From NCBI GenBank assembly GCA_030167125.1, contig CP126531.1, positions 3,140,578 through 3,204,577 of the forward strand: DNA of 64,000 nucleotides, written 5' to 3'. Source of the DNA: Rhodanobacteraceae bacterium. Its GTDB lineage: Bacteria > Pseudomonadota > Gammaproteobacteria > Xanthomonadales > Rhodanobacteraceae. Positions 8,708 through 17,724 of the stretch are shown piece by piece (the first letter of the stretch is position 1; every line of letters starts with the position of its first letter). The position numbers were made by a program, and so were the translations under genes. The notes below the pieces were generated by a model. That model saw only the letters and a list, made by a program, of their open reading frames with translations. It was not told where the DNA came from and did no database searches.

Positions 8708-10900
8708 ATGTCACGCGTGATGGCCGGCATCCTGTTCTGCATCGCGATTGCATCGTACGTGCCCGCGGCGCGGGCGCAGTTCAACATCCTGCCCACGCCG
8801 CGGCACGTGACGCAGGGACAGGGCGCGTTCGAACTGCGCGACAGCGACGTGATCGCCGCGCCGGCCGATGCACGCGCGCAATGGATTGCGGGCTTCCTGC
8901 GCGACGCGCTGCGGGATCAGGCTGGCGTCGATCTCAAGGTGGTGCCGGCGCCGGAGCGCGGCCGGATCAGCCTGCGCATCGATCCGTCGATCCGCGGCGA
9001 CGAAGCGTACCGGCTGGCGGTGACGCCGCGCACGGTCACGATTGCCGCCGCCGACGCGCGAGGCCTGTTCTGGGGCGTGCAGACCTTGCGGCAATTGCTG
9101 CCGCTGCAACAGGAAGTGCCGCCGTCGATTCCGGCGGTGAGCATCGAAGACGCGCCGCGCTACGCCTGGCGCAGCGTGATGCTGGACACCGCGCGGCATT
9201 TCTATCCGGTCGATTTCATCAAAAAGCAGATCGACCTGATGTCGTACTACAAGTTCGACGTGTTCCACTGGCATCTCACCGATGACCAGGGCTGGCGCAT
9301 CCAGATCAAGCGCTACCCCAAGCTGACCGATGTCGGCGCATGGCGCACCGAGGCCGACGGCAGCCGCTACGGCGGTTTCTACACGCAGGACCAGATTCGC
9401 GACGTGGTGGCGTACGCGCGCGAACGCAACGTGATGGTGGTGCCGGAAATCGAGATGCCGGGCCACACCAGCGCGGCCATCGCGGCTTATCCCGAGTTGT
9501 CGTGCAGCGGCAAGCCGATCACCGTGCCGACGACGTGGGGCGTGTTCCGCGACGTCGATTGCGTGGGCAAGGATTCGACCTTCACGTTCCTGCAGAACGT
9601 GCTGGACGAAGTGATCGCGCTGTTCCCGTCGCCCTACGTGCACATCGGCGGCGACGAGGTGCCGGAAGGCGTGTGGGCCGACTGCGCCGCATGCCAGCAG
9701 CTGGCGCAGGCGAATGGCTTGCAGGGTGAAGCCGGCCTGCACAGCTGGTTCGTGCGCCGCATCCAGGCGCACCTTGCGGGCAAGGGCAAGACGCTGGTCG
9801 GCTGGGACGAGATCATGGAAGGCGGCATGGATCCGCAGGCGGTCGTGGAAGTGTGGCGCGGGCCCGACGAGGCGAAGAAGGCGCTCGCGAACGGCAACCG
9901 CGTCATCATCGCCAGTCCGTTCTACCTCGACACACCGATCGACCGGATGACGCTGCAGGATTTGTATCGCAACGATCCGTTCGACGATCCGGTCCTCGCC
10001 AGGCATCCGAAGCTGGTGCTCGGCGGCGACGCGCCGCTGTGGAGCGAACGCGCCACGCCGCTGAATGGCGACGCGCGCCTGTACCCGCGGCTGTTCGCGA
10101 TCGCGGAACATTTGTGGAGCACGTCGCCGCCCGATTGGCCGGATTTCCTGGTGAACGCACGCGCGCAGGAGGGCTGGTTGAGCACCCAGCACGTTGCCTA
10201 CGGCCCCGAAAACAAGGACATCGTCGACTATCACCTGGCTTTCAATCCAACCTACAAGCGTTGGCGCATCCGCGCCGCGCGCGGATTCGACGACTTGCAA
10301 CTGCACTACACCACGGATGGCAGCGAACCCACGTCGGCATCGCCGTCGTTCGGCGACGTGCTGGATCTTTACGCGCCGGCGACGGTCACCGTGGCGCCGT
10401 TCCGCGGCAGCGTGCAATACCAGGCCAGCCAGCAGTTCCACATGGTGCAGAACCTCGCGCTGGGCGACCCGGTGACGTTCGCGACGCCGCCCTCGGCGAA
10501 ATATTCCGCCGATCTCACCGATGGCATCCTTGGCAGTGACTTCGACGACGGCGCGTGGACGGGCTGGCAGGGCGCCGACATGGACGCCACGATCGATCTC
10601 GGCCAGCCGACCAAGATGCACGCGATCGATGCACGCTTCCTGCAGGACGCGGAAGCGTTGATCCTGTTGCCGCAAAGCGTGACGTTCGAGACGTCGGACG
10701 ATGGCAAGACCTGGACGCCGTTGCAGATGGTGTCGATCACGGTCGATCCCGACGATATGCGCACGGCGGTCCGTGACATCGCCTGCACGGCGCAGCTGCC
10801 CGTCACGGCACGCTACGTGCGCGTGGTGGCGCAGCGCTACGGCCAACAGGTCAACGGCATCGACACCTGGCTCTTCTCCGACGAGATCATCGTGAAATGA
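8708..10900 (+). CDS. GH20 beta-N-acetylhexosaminidase
   Basis: A 730-residue exported enzyme. A signal peptide (to about residue 24, PAARAQ) is followed by a GH20b domain (about 25-145). The GH20 barrel has FHWHLTDDQGWRIQIKRYP, EIEMPGHTSAAIAAYPELSC and HIGGDEVPEGVW, where Asp316-Glu317 form the catalytic pair. A chitobiase C-terminal-like piece (LHYTTDGSEPTSAS) and a discoidin/F5-8C-like domain follow. It removes terminal beta-linked GlcNAc (or GalNAc), as on N-glycan antennae. The ATG at 8708 is preceded by GGAG at 8698-8701, which overlaps the previous stop, so the genes are tightly linked. A GTG at 8696 is in frame but lacks a site. Confidence 0.95.
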   Translation: MSRVMAGILFCIAIASYVPAARAQFNILPTPRHVTQGQGAFELRDSDVIAAPADARAQWIAGFLRDALRDQAGVDLKVVPAPERGRISLRIDPSIRGDEAYRLAVTPRTVTIAAADARGLFWGVQTLRQLLPLQQEVPPSIPAVSIEDAPRYAWRSVMLDTARHFYPVDFIKKQIDLMSYYKFDVFHWHLTDDQGWRIQIKRYPKLTDVGAWRTEADGSRYGGFYTQDQIRDVVAYARERNVMVVPEIEMPGHTSAAIAAYPELSCSGKPITVPTTWGVFRDVDCVGKDSTFTFLQNVLDEVIALFPSPYVHIGGDEVPEGVWADCAACQQLAQANGLQGEAGLHSWFVRRIQAHLAGKGKTLVGWDEIMEGGMDPQAVVEVWRGPDEAKKALANGNRVIIASPFYLDTPIDRMTLQDLYRNDPFDDPVLARHPKLVLGGDAPLWSERATPLNGDARLYPRLFAIAEHLWSTSPPDWPDFLVNARAQEGWLSTQHVAYGPENKDIVDYHLAFNPTYKRWRIRAARGFDDLQLHYTTDGSEPTSASPSFGDVLDLYAPATVTVAPFRGSVQYQASQQFHMVQNLALGDPVTFATPPSAKYSADLTDGILGSDFDDGAWTGWQGADMDATIDLGQPTKMHAIDARFLQDAEALILLPQSVTFETSDDGKTWTPLQMVSITVDPDDMRTAVRDIACTAQLPVTARYVRVVAQRYGQQVNGIDTWLFSDEIIVK

Positions 10901-13539
10901 CCGGTGCGCGCATCCGGTGGTGGGTGTTCGCGCTCGCGGGTTTCGCAATGCTGCCGTCGCTGGCGGCTGCGTTGACGACGCAATTGCTGGATGCCGGTTG
11001 GCAATTCCGGATCTCGCCGGGTGATGCGCATGCCAAGGATCACCCGCGGGCGACGCACTGGCTGCAGGCGACCGTGCCGGGTTCGGCGCAGACCGACTTG
11101 ATGGCACTGAAGCTGATCCCCGACCCGTATTGGCGCGACGACGAAGCGAAGGTCCAGTGGGTGGGATTGTCGAACTGGCAGTACCGCAAACGTTTCGATG
11201 TCGATGCGGAGACGTTGGCGCGCACTCATGTCGATCTGGTGTTCGGCGGGCTCGACACGTTTGCCGACGTATATTTGAACGGTCAAAAGATCCTCGCCGC
11301 CGACAACATGTTCCGGCGCTGGCGCGTGCCGGTGAAGGCGTTGCTGCACGCCGGCGCCAATACCTTGGAAGTGCACTTGTACTCGCCGATCGGACGCCTG
11401 CAGCCGTGGCTGCTGAAACAGCCGTATGCGCTGCCGGGCGAATTCGATTCGGCGTTCGGCGACGAACCCAAGGGCAAGCAGACCGCCAACTACGTGCGCA
11501 AGGCGGCATACCAATACGGCTGGGATTGGGGTCCGCGTGTCGTCACCGAAGGCATCTGGCAGGACGTGAAGCTGGAAAGCTGGGACGCGTTGCGGCTGGC
11601 GGATTTCCATATTGCGCAGAAGTCGGTAACGCCCGATCTTGCAAAGCTCAGTGTGCAGCTGAACGTCGACGCCGATGCGGTAACGACGGCGCACGTCGCG
11701 TTGAGCTGGCGTGCGCCCGACGGCGGCACGCAATTGCTCCAACGCGATGTGGCATTGAAGGCCGGCGACAACGCCATCGCGATCCCATTGGCGATTTCGC
11801 ATCCGCAACGCTGGTGGCCCGTCGGCTACGGCAAACCGAATCTGTATGACTTCCATGTCGAGGTCACGGCCGGCGGCAAGGTGCTGGCGAGTGCGAGTCG
11901 CGAAACGGGTCTGCGCAGCGTCGAGCTGCGCCGCCGAAAGGACCGGTGGGGCAGGAGTTTCGAGTTCGTCGTCAATGGCGTGCCGATTTTTGCCAAGGGC
12001 GCGAATTTCATCCCGCCCGACATTTTCCCGACGCGCGTGACGCCAGCGAAGTTCCGGCAACTGCTCGAATCGTCGCGCGACGCCAACATGAACATGCTGC
12101 GCATCTGGGGCGGCGGCTATTACCTGCCGGACGATTTCTACGCGACGGCCGACAGGCTGGGCCTGATGGTGTGGCAGGACTTCATGTTCGGCGGCGCGAT
12201 CCCGCCGTCCGACGTGGCGTTCCGCGACAACGTGCGCATCGAGGCGATCCAGCAGGTGCAGCGACTGCGCGATCATCCCAGCATCGTGCTGTGGTGCGGC
12301 AACAACGAGGTCGAGACGGGCTGGGAATCCTGGGATGACCGCAAGGCCTTCAAGAAGACGATCACCGCAGCGCAGCGCCAGCACATCGAGCAGGGCATGC
12401 GTACATTGTTCGACCACAACTTGCGCGATGTCGTCGCGAAGAACGCGCCCGACGTGCCGTACTGGCCCAGCACACCCGGTACCTATTACGACGGTCCGGT
12501 CAACGTCATCGACGATGGTGACTACCACTACTGGAACGTGTGGTCGGGCGACGCGCTGCCGGTGACGGCCTATCTCGACGTGACGCCGCGCTTCATGTCG
12601 GAATACGGCCTGCAGTCGATGCCGGCGATGCAAACCATCGACGCGTTCACCGAGCCGCAGGATCGTTCGATCGATTCGAAGGTGATGCGCGCGCACCAGA
12701 AGTTCGACAGCGGCAACGGCAACCAGCGTCTTTTGAAGTACGTCGAGCGCGAATTCGGCAAGCCGAAAGACCTGGCGACGCTTGCGTACCTGAGCCAGGT
12801 GATGCAGGCCAACGGCATCCAGCTGGCGGCCGAACACCTGCGCGCCTCGCGGCCGCACAGCATGGGCTCGCTGTACTGGCAGCTCGACGATGCGTGGCCC
12901 GGCATCACCTGGTCCAGCATCGACTGGTACGGCCGCTGGAAGGCGCTGCAGTTCCACGCGCGGCGTTTCTATGCACCGCTGCTGATCGCAGCGCTGCGCA
13001 ATCATGGCGTCACGAACGTGTCGCTGGTGTCCGACCGCACCACGCCCGTCGTTGCGCAATGGCGGCTGCGCGTGATGGATTTTTCCGGGAAGGTGATCGG
13101 GCAGCAGCAAGCCAACATCACGCTTCCGCCGTTGTCGGCGACACATGTCGGCACCTTCAGCGACGCGCAGTTGCTGCATGGCGCCGATCCGCGTGCGGTG
13201 TTCGCCGTTTTCGATTTGCAGGTGGACGGCCGCGAGGTTTCGCGCAACCTCGTGTTCTTCGATGAGCCGAAGAACCTTGCGTTGCCATTGCCGGAGATTC
13301 GCACGCGGATCGAAACCACGGGTGACGGTTACCGCCTGACGCTCGACAGTGATAAGCTGGCGCACGACGTGTGGATCTCGCTCGGCGACATCGACGCCAA
13401 GGTTTCCGACAACGCCTTCGACATCCTGCCGGGCCAGCAGGTGACGTTGACGGTGCACGGCAAGGTGACTCTCGACGCGCTGCGCAAGGCGCTCAGGATC
13501 GAAGACGTGGCTGACGCGATGCAGGGCCACGCGCAATGA
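10897..13539 (+). CDS. GH2 beta-mannosidase
   Basis: An 880-residue enzyme of typical beta-mannosidase length. A signal peptide (to about residue 25) precedes a sugar-binding jelly roll containing GLDTFADVYLNGQKI. An immunoglobulin-like domain and the catalytic barrel follow. The acid/base lies in WCGNNEVETGW (Glu471) and the nucleophile in FMSEYGLQSMP (Glu569). The WCGNNE and GWDWGPR motifs favour beta-mannosidase over beta-galactosidase in GH2. Its job would be cleavage of the beta-1,4-mannose of the N-glycan core (Man-beta-GlcNAc). The start ATG overlaps the GH20 stop as ATGA, indicating translational coupling. Confidence 0.94.
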   Translation: MTGARIRWWVFALAGFAMLPSLAAALTTQLLDAGWQFRISPGDAHAKDHPRATHWLQATVPGSAQTDLMALKLIPDPYWRDDEAKVQWVGLSNWQYRKRFDVDAETLARTHVDLVFGGLDTFADVYLNGQKILAADNMFRRWRVPVKALLHAGANTLEVHLYSPIGRLQPWLLKQPYALPGEFDSAFGDEPKGKQTANYVRKAAYQYGWDWGPRVVTEGIWQDVKLESWDALRLADFHIAQKSVTPDLAKLSVQLNVDADAVTTAHVALSWRAPDGGTQLLQRDVALKAGDNAIAIPLAISHPQRWWPVGYGKPNLYDFHVEVTAGGKVLASASRETGLRSVELRRRKDRWGRSFEFVVNGVPIFAKGANFIPPDIFPTRVTPAKFRQLLESSRDANMNMLRIWGGGYYLPDDFYATADRLGLMVWQDFMFGGAIPPSDVAFRDNVRIEAIQQVQRLRDHPSIVLWCGNNEVETGWESWDDRKAFKKTITAAQRQHIEQGMRTLFDHNLRDVVAKNAPDVPYWPSTPGTYYDGPVNVIDDGDYHYWNVWSGDALPVTAYLDVTPRFMSEYGLQSMPAMQTIDAFTEPQDRSIDSKVMRAHQKFDSGNGNQRLLKYVEREFGKPKDLATLAYLSQVMQANGIQLAAEHLRASRPHSMGSLYWQLDDAWPGITWSSIDWYGRWKALQFHARRFYAPLLIAALRNHGVTNVSLVSDRTTPVVAQWRLRVMDFSGKVIGQQQANITLPPLSATHVGTFSDAQLLHGADPRAVFAVFDLQVDGREVSRNLVFFDEPKNLALPLPEIRTRIETTGDGYRLTLDSDKLAHDVWISLGDIDAKVSDNAFDILPGQQVTLTVHGKVTLDALRKALRIEDVADAMQGHAQ

Positions 13540-16133
13540 AGGCGGTTCTGTGCGTCTGCTGTTCGGTTGCCGTGATCGCGCTTGCGACGATCGCCCATGC
13601 GACGCCCGACGACGCGACCGTGCGCGCACAAGCCCTGGTCGCGAAATTGACGCTCAAGGAAAAGGTCGCGCAGTTGCAGGAGGACGCGCCCGCGATTACG
13701 CGCCTCGGCGTGCCGGCGTACACGTGGTGGAACGAAGGCCTGCACGGCCTTGCGCGCGGTGGGTTTGCGACGGTGTTTCCGCAGTCGATTGGTCTGGCGG
13801 CAACGTGGGATCCCGCGTTGCTGCAACAGGTCGGTACGGTGGTTTCGATCGAAGCACGCGCGCGCTATGACGCAGTCGGATTGGGCAACGCGCATGGGCG
13901 TTACCAGGGCCTCACCATCTGGTCGCCCAACATCAACATCGACCGCGATCCACGCTGGGGCCGCGGCCAGGAAACCTACGGCGAGGATCCGTACCTGACC
14001 GGCCAGCTTGCCGTAGCGTTCGTGCGCGGCATCCAGGGCGACGATCCTGCGCACCCGCGCGCGATCGCCACGCCCAAACATTTCGCGGTGCACAGTGGTC
14101 CCGAATACGGCCGTCACGGTTTCGACGTCGACGTCTCGCCGCACGATCTCGAAGCGACCTACCTGCCGGCGTTCCGCGCGGCGGTGACGCAAGGCCATGC
14201 AGGTTCGGTGATGTGCGCGTACAACGCGCTGCACGGCACGCCGGTGTGTGCGGACAAAGACTTGCTCACCACGACCTTGCGTGGCGATTGGGATTTCAAG
14301 GGTTATGTCGTTTCCGACTGCGACGCGATCGATGACATGACCCAGTTCCATCATTACAAACCCGATGATGCGCAATCGTCGGCCGCGGCGATCGAAGCCG
14401 GCACCGACCTCGATTGCGGCAGCGCCTACGCGTCGCTGGGCGAAGCGGTGCAGAAGGGCTACGTGAAGGAGTCGGTGCTGGACAACGCGCTGGTGCGGCT
14501 GTTCGCCGCGCGCTATCGGCTCGGCATCATGGGCGGTGATCGCGACGGCGCGTATGCGCGCATCGGCCTCGACCAGATCGACAGCGCCGCGCATCGCAAG
14601 CTCGCGTTGCAAGCGGCGCTGGAATCCATCGTGCTGCTGAAGAACGCGCACGCGACGCTGCCGTTGCGTGCCGGCACGCGCATTGCGGTCATCGGTCCGA
14701 ACGCCGACACGGTCGAAACGCTGGAAGCCAATTACCACGGCACCGCCCGCGATCCGGTTACGCCGCTCGACGGTTTGCGCCAACGTTTTGGTGCCGATCA
14801 CATCCAGTATGCGCAAGGCGCGTCCATCGCGGCAGGCGTGCCGATTCCGATTCCGGAAACCGCCTTGCACAGCGATGGCCAGCCGGGTCTGAAAGGCGAG
14901 TATTTCGATCACGCGGATTTCAGCGGCAAGCCGCGCCTCACCCGCATCGATCGCACCATCGACTTCGATTGGGATCATGTGGCGCCGGACGCGTCGCTCG
15001 ATCCGGATCACTACGCGGTCCGCTGGACCGGCGAGCTGGTTCCGCCGGGCGTGGGCGACTACACGCTGGTGGTGCACGTCGACCGCTGCTTCGATTGCCG
15101 CGGGCACGATCCGGTGCGGCTGTACGTCGATGGCAAGGAGCTCATCGACAATCCGGGTAATGGCAACCCGATGCAAGCGACCTTGCATTTTGCGGATATA
15201 TCACCACACGCAATCGAACTGGAAATGCAGCACGGCGGCCAAGACCAAGGCATTCGCTTGCAGTGGTTGGCACCGACCGAAGCGCAGCTTGCCGAAGCCG
15301 AAGCGGCTGCGCGCAACGCCGATGTGGTGGTGGCCTTTGTTGGCTTGTCGCCCGACGTGGAAGGCGAAGAGCTGCCGCTGGACGTGCCAGGCTTCGACCA
15401 CGGCGATCGCACCGACATCGCGCTGCCGGCGGTGCAGCGCGCGTTGCTCGAACGCGTGGCCGCGACGGGCAAGCCGCTGGTCGTGGTGCTGATGTCGGGC
15501 AGCGCGGTGGCGATCGACTGGGCGCAGCAGCACGCCGATGCGATCGTGGACGCGTGGTATCCGGGCGAATCCGGCGGCACCGCGATCGCGCGGGTGCTGG
15601 TTGGCGACAATGATCCAGGCGGCCGCCTGCCGGTGACGTTCTACCGCGCGACGCGCGATCTGCCGCCGTACGTCAGTTACGACATGGAAGGACGTACGTA
15701 CCGCTACTTCAAGGGCACGCCGCTGTACCCGTTCGGTTACGGGTTGAGCTACACGACGTTTGCCTATGCGGATCCCGCGCTGTCCTCAACGCGATTGGAA
15801 GCGGGCACGACGTTGAAGGTGAGCGCGACGGTACGCAACACCGGGACGCGCGCCGGCGACGAAGTGGCCGAGGTTTATCTTGATGCTCCAGACGTGTCGC
15901 TGCCGCCGCGCCACGCGCTGGTCGGATTCGAGCGCGTGCATCTGGCGCCCGGCGAAAAGCGTCGCGTCGAATTCGAACTGTCGCCGCGCCAGTTGAGCAC
16001 GGTCGATGCCGCGGGCAATCGCGCAGTCGCCGCCGGGCGTTATCGCGTTTTCATCGGCGGCGGACAGCCCGGTAATGTGCCGGGCGTCAGCGCTTCGTTT
16101 ACGATCAGCGGTCGCGACGCCTTGCCGCACTGA
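13536..16133 (+). CDS. GH3 beta-glycosidase with PA14 domain (xylosidase/glucosidase type)
   Basis: An 865-residue exported enzyme. After a signal peptide (1-22) comes the GH3 N-terminal barrel with TWWNEGLHG, SPNINIDRDPRWGRGQETYG, CAYNALHGTPVC and VVSDCDAI, in which Asp261 is the predicted nucleophile. The (alpha/beta) sandwich is interrupted by a PA14 domain (about 451-580). The sandwich resumes with VEGEELPLDVPGFDHGDRT, and a fibronectin-III-like domain (about 770-860) ends the protein. The layout matches plant-type beta-xylosidases and bacterial glucosidases. In this locus, removal of the beta-1,2-xylose of plant N-glycans is an attractive inference, but beta-glucosidase or GlcNAc activity is possible. 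The start overlaps the GH2 stop as ATGA. Confidence 0.93.
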   Translation: MKAVLCVCCSVAVIALATIAHATPDDATVRAQALVAKLTLKEKVAQLQEDAPAITRLGVPAYTWWNEGLHGLARGGFATVFPQSIGLAATWDPALLQQVGTVVSIEARARYDAVGLGNAHGRYQGLTIWSPNINIDRDPRWGRGQETYGEDPYLTGQLAVAFVRGIQGDDPAHPRAIATPKHFAVHSGPEYGRHGFDVDVSPHDLEATYLPAFRAAVTQGHAGSVMCAYNALHGTPVCADKDLLTTTLRGDWDFKGYVVSDCDAIDDMTQFHHYKPDDAQSSAAAIEAGTDLDCGSAYASLGEAVQKGYVKESVLDNALVRLFAARYRLGIMGGDRDGAYARIGLDQIDSAAHRKLALQAALESIVLLKNAHATLPLRAGTRIAVIGPNADTVETLEANYHGTARDPVTPLDGLRQRFGADHIQYAQGASIAAGVPIPIPETALHSDGQPGLKGEYFDHADFSGKPRLTRIDRTIDFDWDHVAPDASLDPDHYAVRWTGELVPPGVGDYTLVVHVDRCFDCRGHDPVRLYVDGKELIDNPGNGNPMQATLHFADISPHAIELEMQHGGQDQGIRLQWLAPTEAQLAEAEAAARNADVVVAFVGLSPDVEGEELPLDVPGFDHGDRTDIALPAVQRALLERVAATGKPLVVVLMSGSAVAIDWAQQHADAIVDAWYPGESGGTAIARVLVGDNDPGGRLPVTFYRATRDLPPYVSYDMEGRTYRYFKGTPLYPFGYGLSYTTFAYADPALSSTRLEAGTTLKVSATVRNTGTRAGDEVAEVYLDAPDVSLPPRHALVGFERVHLAPGEKRRVEFELSPRQLSTVDAAGNRAVAAGRYRVFIGGGQPGNVPGVSASFTISGRDALPH

Positions 16134-16142
16134 GCATTCGCC

Positions 16143-17600
16143 ATGAACGATCGCCGCGATTTCCTGAAACTGCTCGGAACCGCCGCTACGTGCGGCACGC
16201 TCGGCATGTTCGCACCCGGCTACAACGCAAGCGCAGCGCCGAGGCACTTCCCGAGCAAGCGCCCGCCGCCCGCGCAACGCAAGTTCACCAGTCCGGCCGT
16301 GGAGCGCGAACTTGAACGCATCAAATCGAAAATCGGCGACCCGAAACTCGCGTGGCTGTTCGGCAACTGCTACCCGAACACGCTCGACACCACGGTCCAC
16401 ACCGGCACGCTCGACGGCAAGCCCGACACCTTCATCGTCACCGGCGACATCGACGCGATGTGGCTGCGCGATTCCTCGGCGCAGGTCTGGCCGTACCTGC
16501 CGCTGGCCGCGCACGACGAGGCGTTGACGCGGTTGTATCGCGGGCTGATCCACCGGCACGCGCGCTGCATCGCGATCGATCCGTACGCCAACGCGTTCAT
16601 GGCCGATCCGCGTGCAAAGACGAACCTGCCGTGGGCGCAGCGCGACGATACCGACATGAAACCCGGCGTGGCCGAGCGCAAGTGGGAAATCGATTCGCTG
16701 TGCTGGACGATCCGCCTGGCGCACGGGTACTGGGAGGCGACAGGCGACCGCGCGCCGTTCGACGACGACTGGCGCGCGGCGATGCGGTCGGTGCTCGCAA
16801 CGTTTCGTGTGCAGCAACGCAAGCACGGGCCCGGCCCGTACCGTTTCCAGCGCGACGCCGCGTCGCCCACCGACACACTGGCGCTGGGCGGCGATGGCTG
16901 GCCGGGCAAGCCGGTCGGCCTGATCTTCTCGATGTTCCGGCCTTCCGACGATGCCTGCAAATATCCGCTGTTCGTGCCGGGCAACGCGTTCGCGGTAGTG
17001 TCGCTGCGGCAACTGGCGGAAATGGTGCGCGCGCTGTTCGCCGATGAAGCCTTCGCACGCGATTGCGAGGCGCTCGCCGCCGAAGTGCAGACGGCGCTCG
17101 AGCAATACGCGCTGATACGCGACGATCGCGGTGCCGATTGTTGGGGCTATGAAGTGGATGGCTATGGCAACCAGCTCTTCATGGACGACGCCAACGTGCC
17201 GAGCCTGCTGGCGTTGCCGTATCTCGGTTGCTGCAAGCGCGACGACGCGCGTTACCGCGCAACGCGCGCGCTGGCGTGGAGCGATCGCAATCCGTATTTC
17301 TTTTCGGGCACGGCGGCGCAAGGCATCGGCGGCCCGCACGAAGGCCTGAGGATGATCTGGCCGATGTCGATCATGATCCGCGCGCTGACCAGCGACGACG
17401 CCGGCGAGATCCGCAGATGCCTGCACTGGCTCGCGAGTACCGATGCGGACACCGGCTTCATGCACGAAGCGTTCGACCAGGATGATCCTTCACATTTCAC
17501 CCGCGCATGGTTCGCGTGGGCCAATTCATTGTTTGGTGAACTCGTGATAGGCGTGGCCGCGCGACACCCGGCATTGTTGCGAGGGCACACAGGATCGTAG
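16143..17600 (+). CDS. GH125 exo-alpha-1,6-mannosidase
   Basis: A 485-residue protein of the former DUF1237 family, now GH125: metal-independent inverting exo-alpha-1,6-mannosidases. A Tat signal, MNDRRDFLKLLGTAATCGTL, exports it. Family motifs are DTFIVTGDIDAMWLRDSSAQ, KWEIDSLCW, FRPSDDACKYPLFVPGN and GFMHEAFDQDDPSHFTRAWF. The spacing between Asp269 (RPSDDA) and Glu442 (MHEAF) equals that between the catalytic acid and base reported for the Clostridium enzyme, so these are the likely catalytic residues. It lies 9 bp after GH3. Its stop codon TAG is formed by the first bases of a palindromic repeat (17597-17687). Confidence 0.93.
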   Translation: MNDRRDFLKLLGTAATCGTLGMFAPGYNASAAPRHFPSKRPPPAQRKFTSPAVERELERIKSKIGDPKLAWLFGNCYPNTLDTTVHTGTLDGKPDTFIVTGDIDAMWLRDSSAQVWPYLPLAAHDEALTRLYRGLIHRHARCIAIDPYANAFMADPRAKTNLPWAQRDDTDMKPGVAERKWEIDSLCWTIRLAHGYWEATGDRAPFDDDWRAAMRSVLATFRVQQRKHGPGPYRFQRDAASPTDTLALGGDGWPGKPVGLIFSMFRPSDDACKYPLFVPGNAFAVVSLRQLAEMVRALFADEAFARDCEALAAEVQTALEQYALIRDDRGADCWGYEVDGYGNQLFMDDANVPSLLALPYLGCCKRDDARYRATRALAWSDRNPYFFSGTAAQGIGGPHEGLRMIWPMSIMIRALTSDDAGEIRRCLHWLASTDADTGFMHEAFDQDDPSHFTRAWFAWANSLFGELVIGVAARHPALLRGHTGS

Positions 17601-17687
17601 GTTGGGGTTCGCCGGATTCATCCGGCGAACCCCAACGTCGATGCGCGTCGCGTTGGGGTTCGCGTGAAGCCGCTCACCCCAACCTAC
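17597..17687. repeat. Palindromic repeat between GH125 and GH92
   Basis: The outer arms GTAGGTTGGGGT and ACCCCAACCTAC are exact inverted copies. An inner palindrome TTCGCCGGATTCATCCGGCGAA and a second GTTGGGGTTCGCG copy lie between them. The left arm supplies the GH125 stop codon. The element separates the GH3-GH125 part of the operon from GH92. Confidence 0.8.
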
Positions 17688-17724
17688 GGTTGAAAAATCC
17701 ATTGCTGATTCGAGGAGCACGGAC

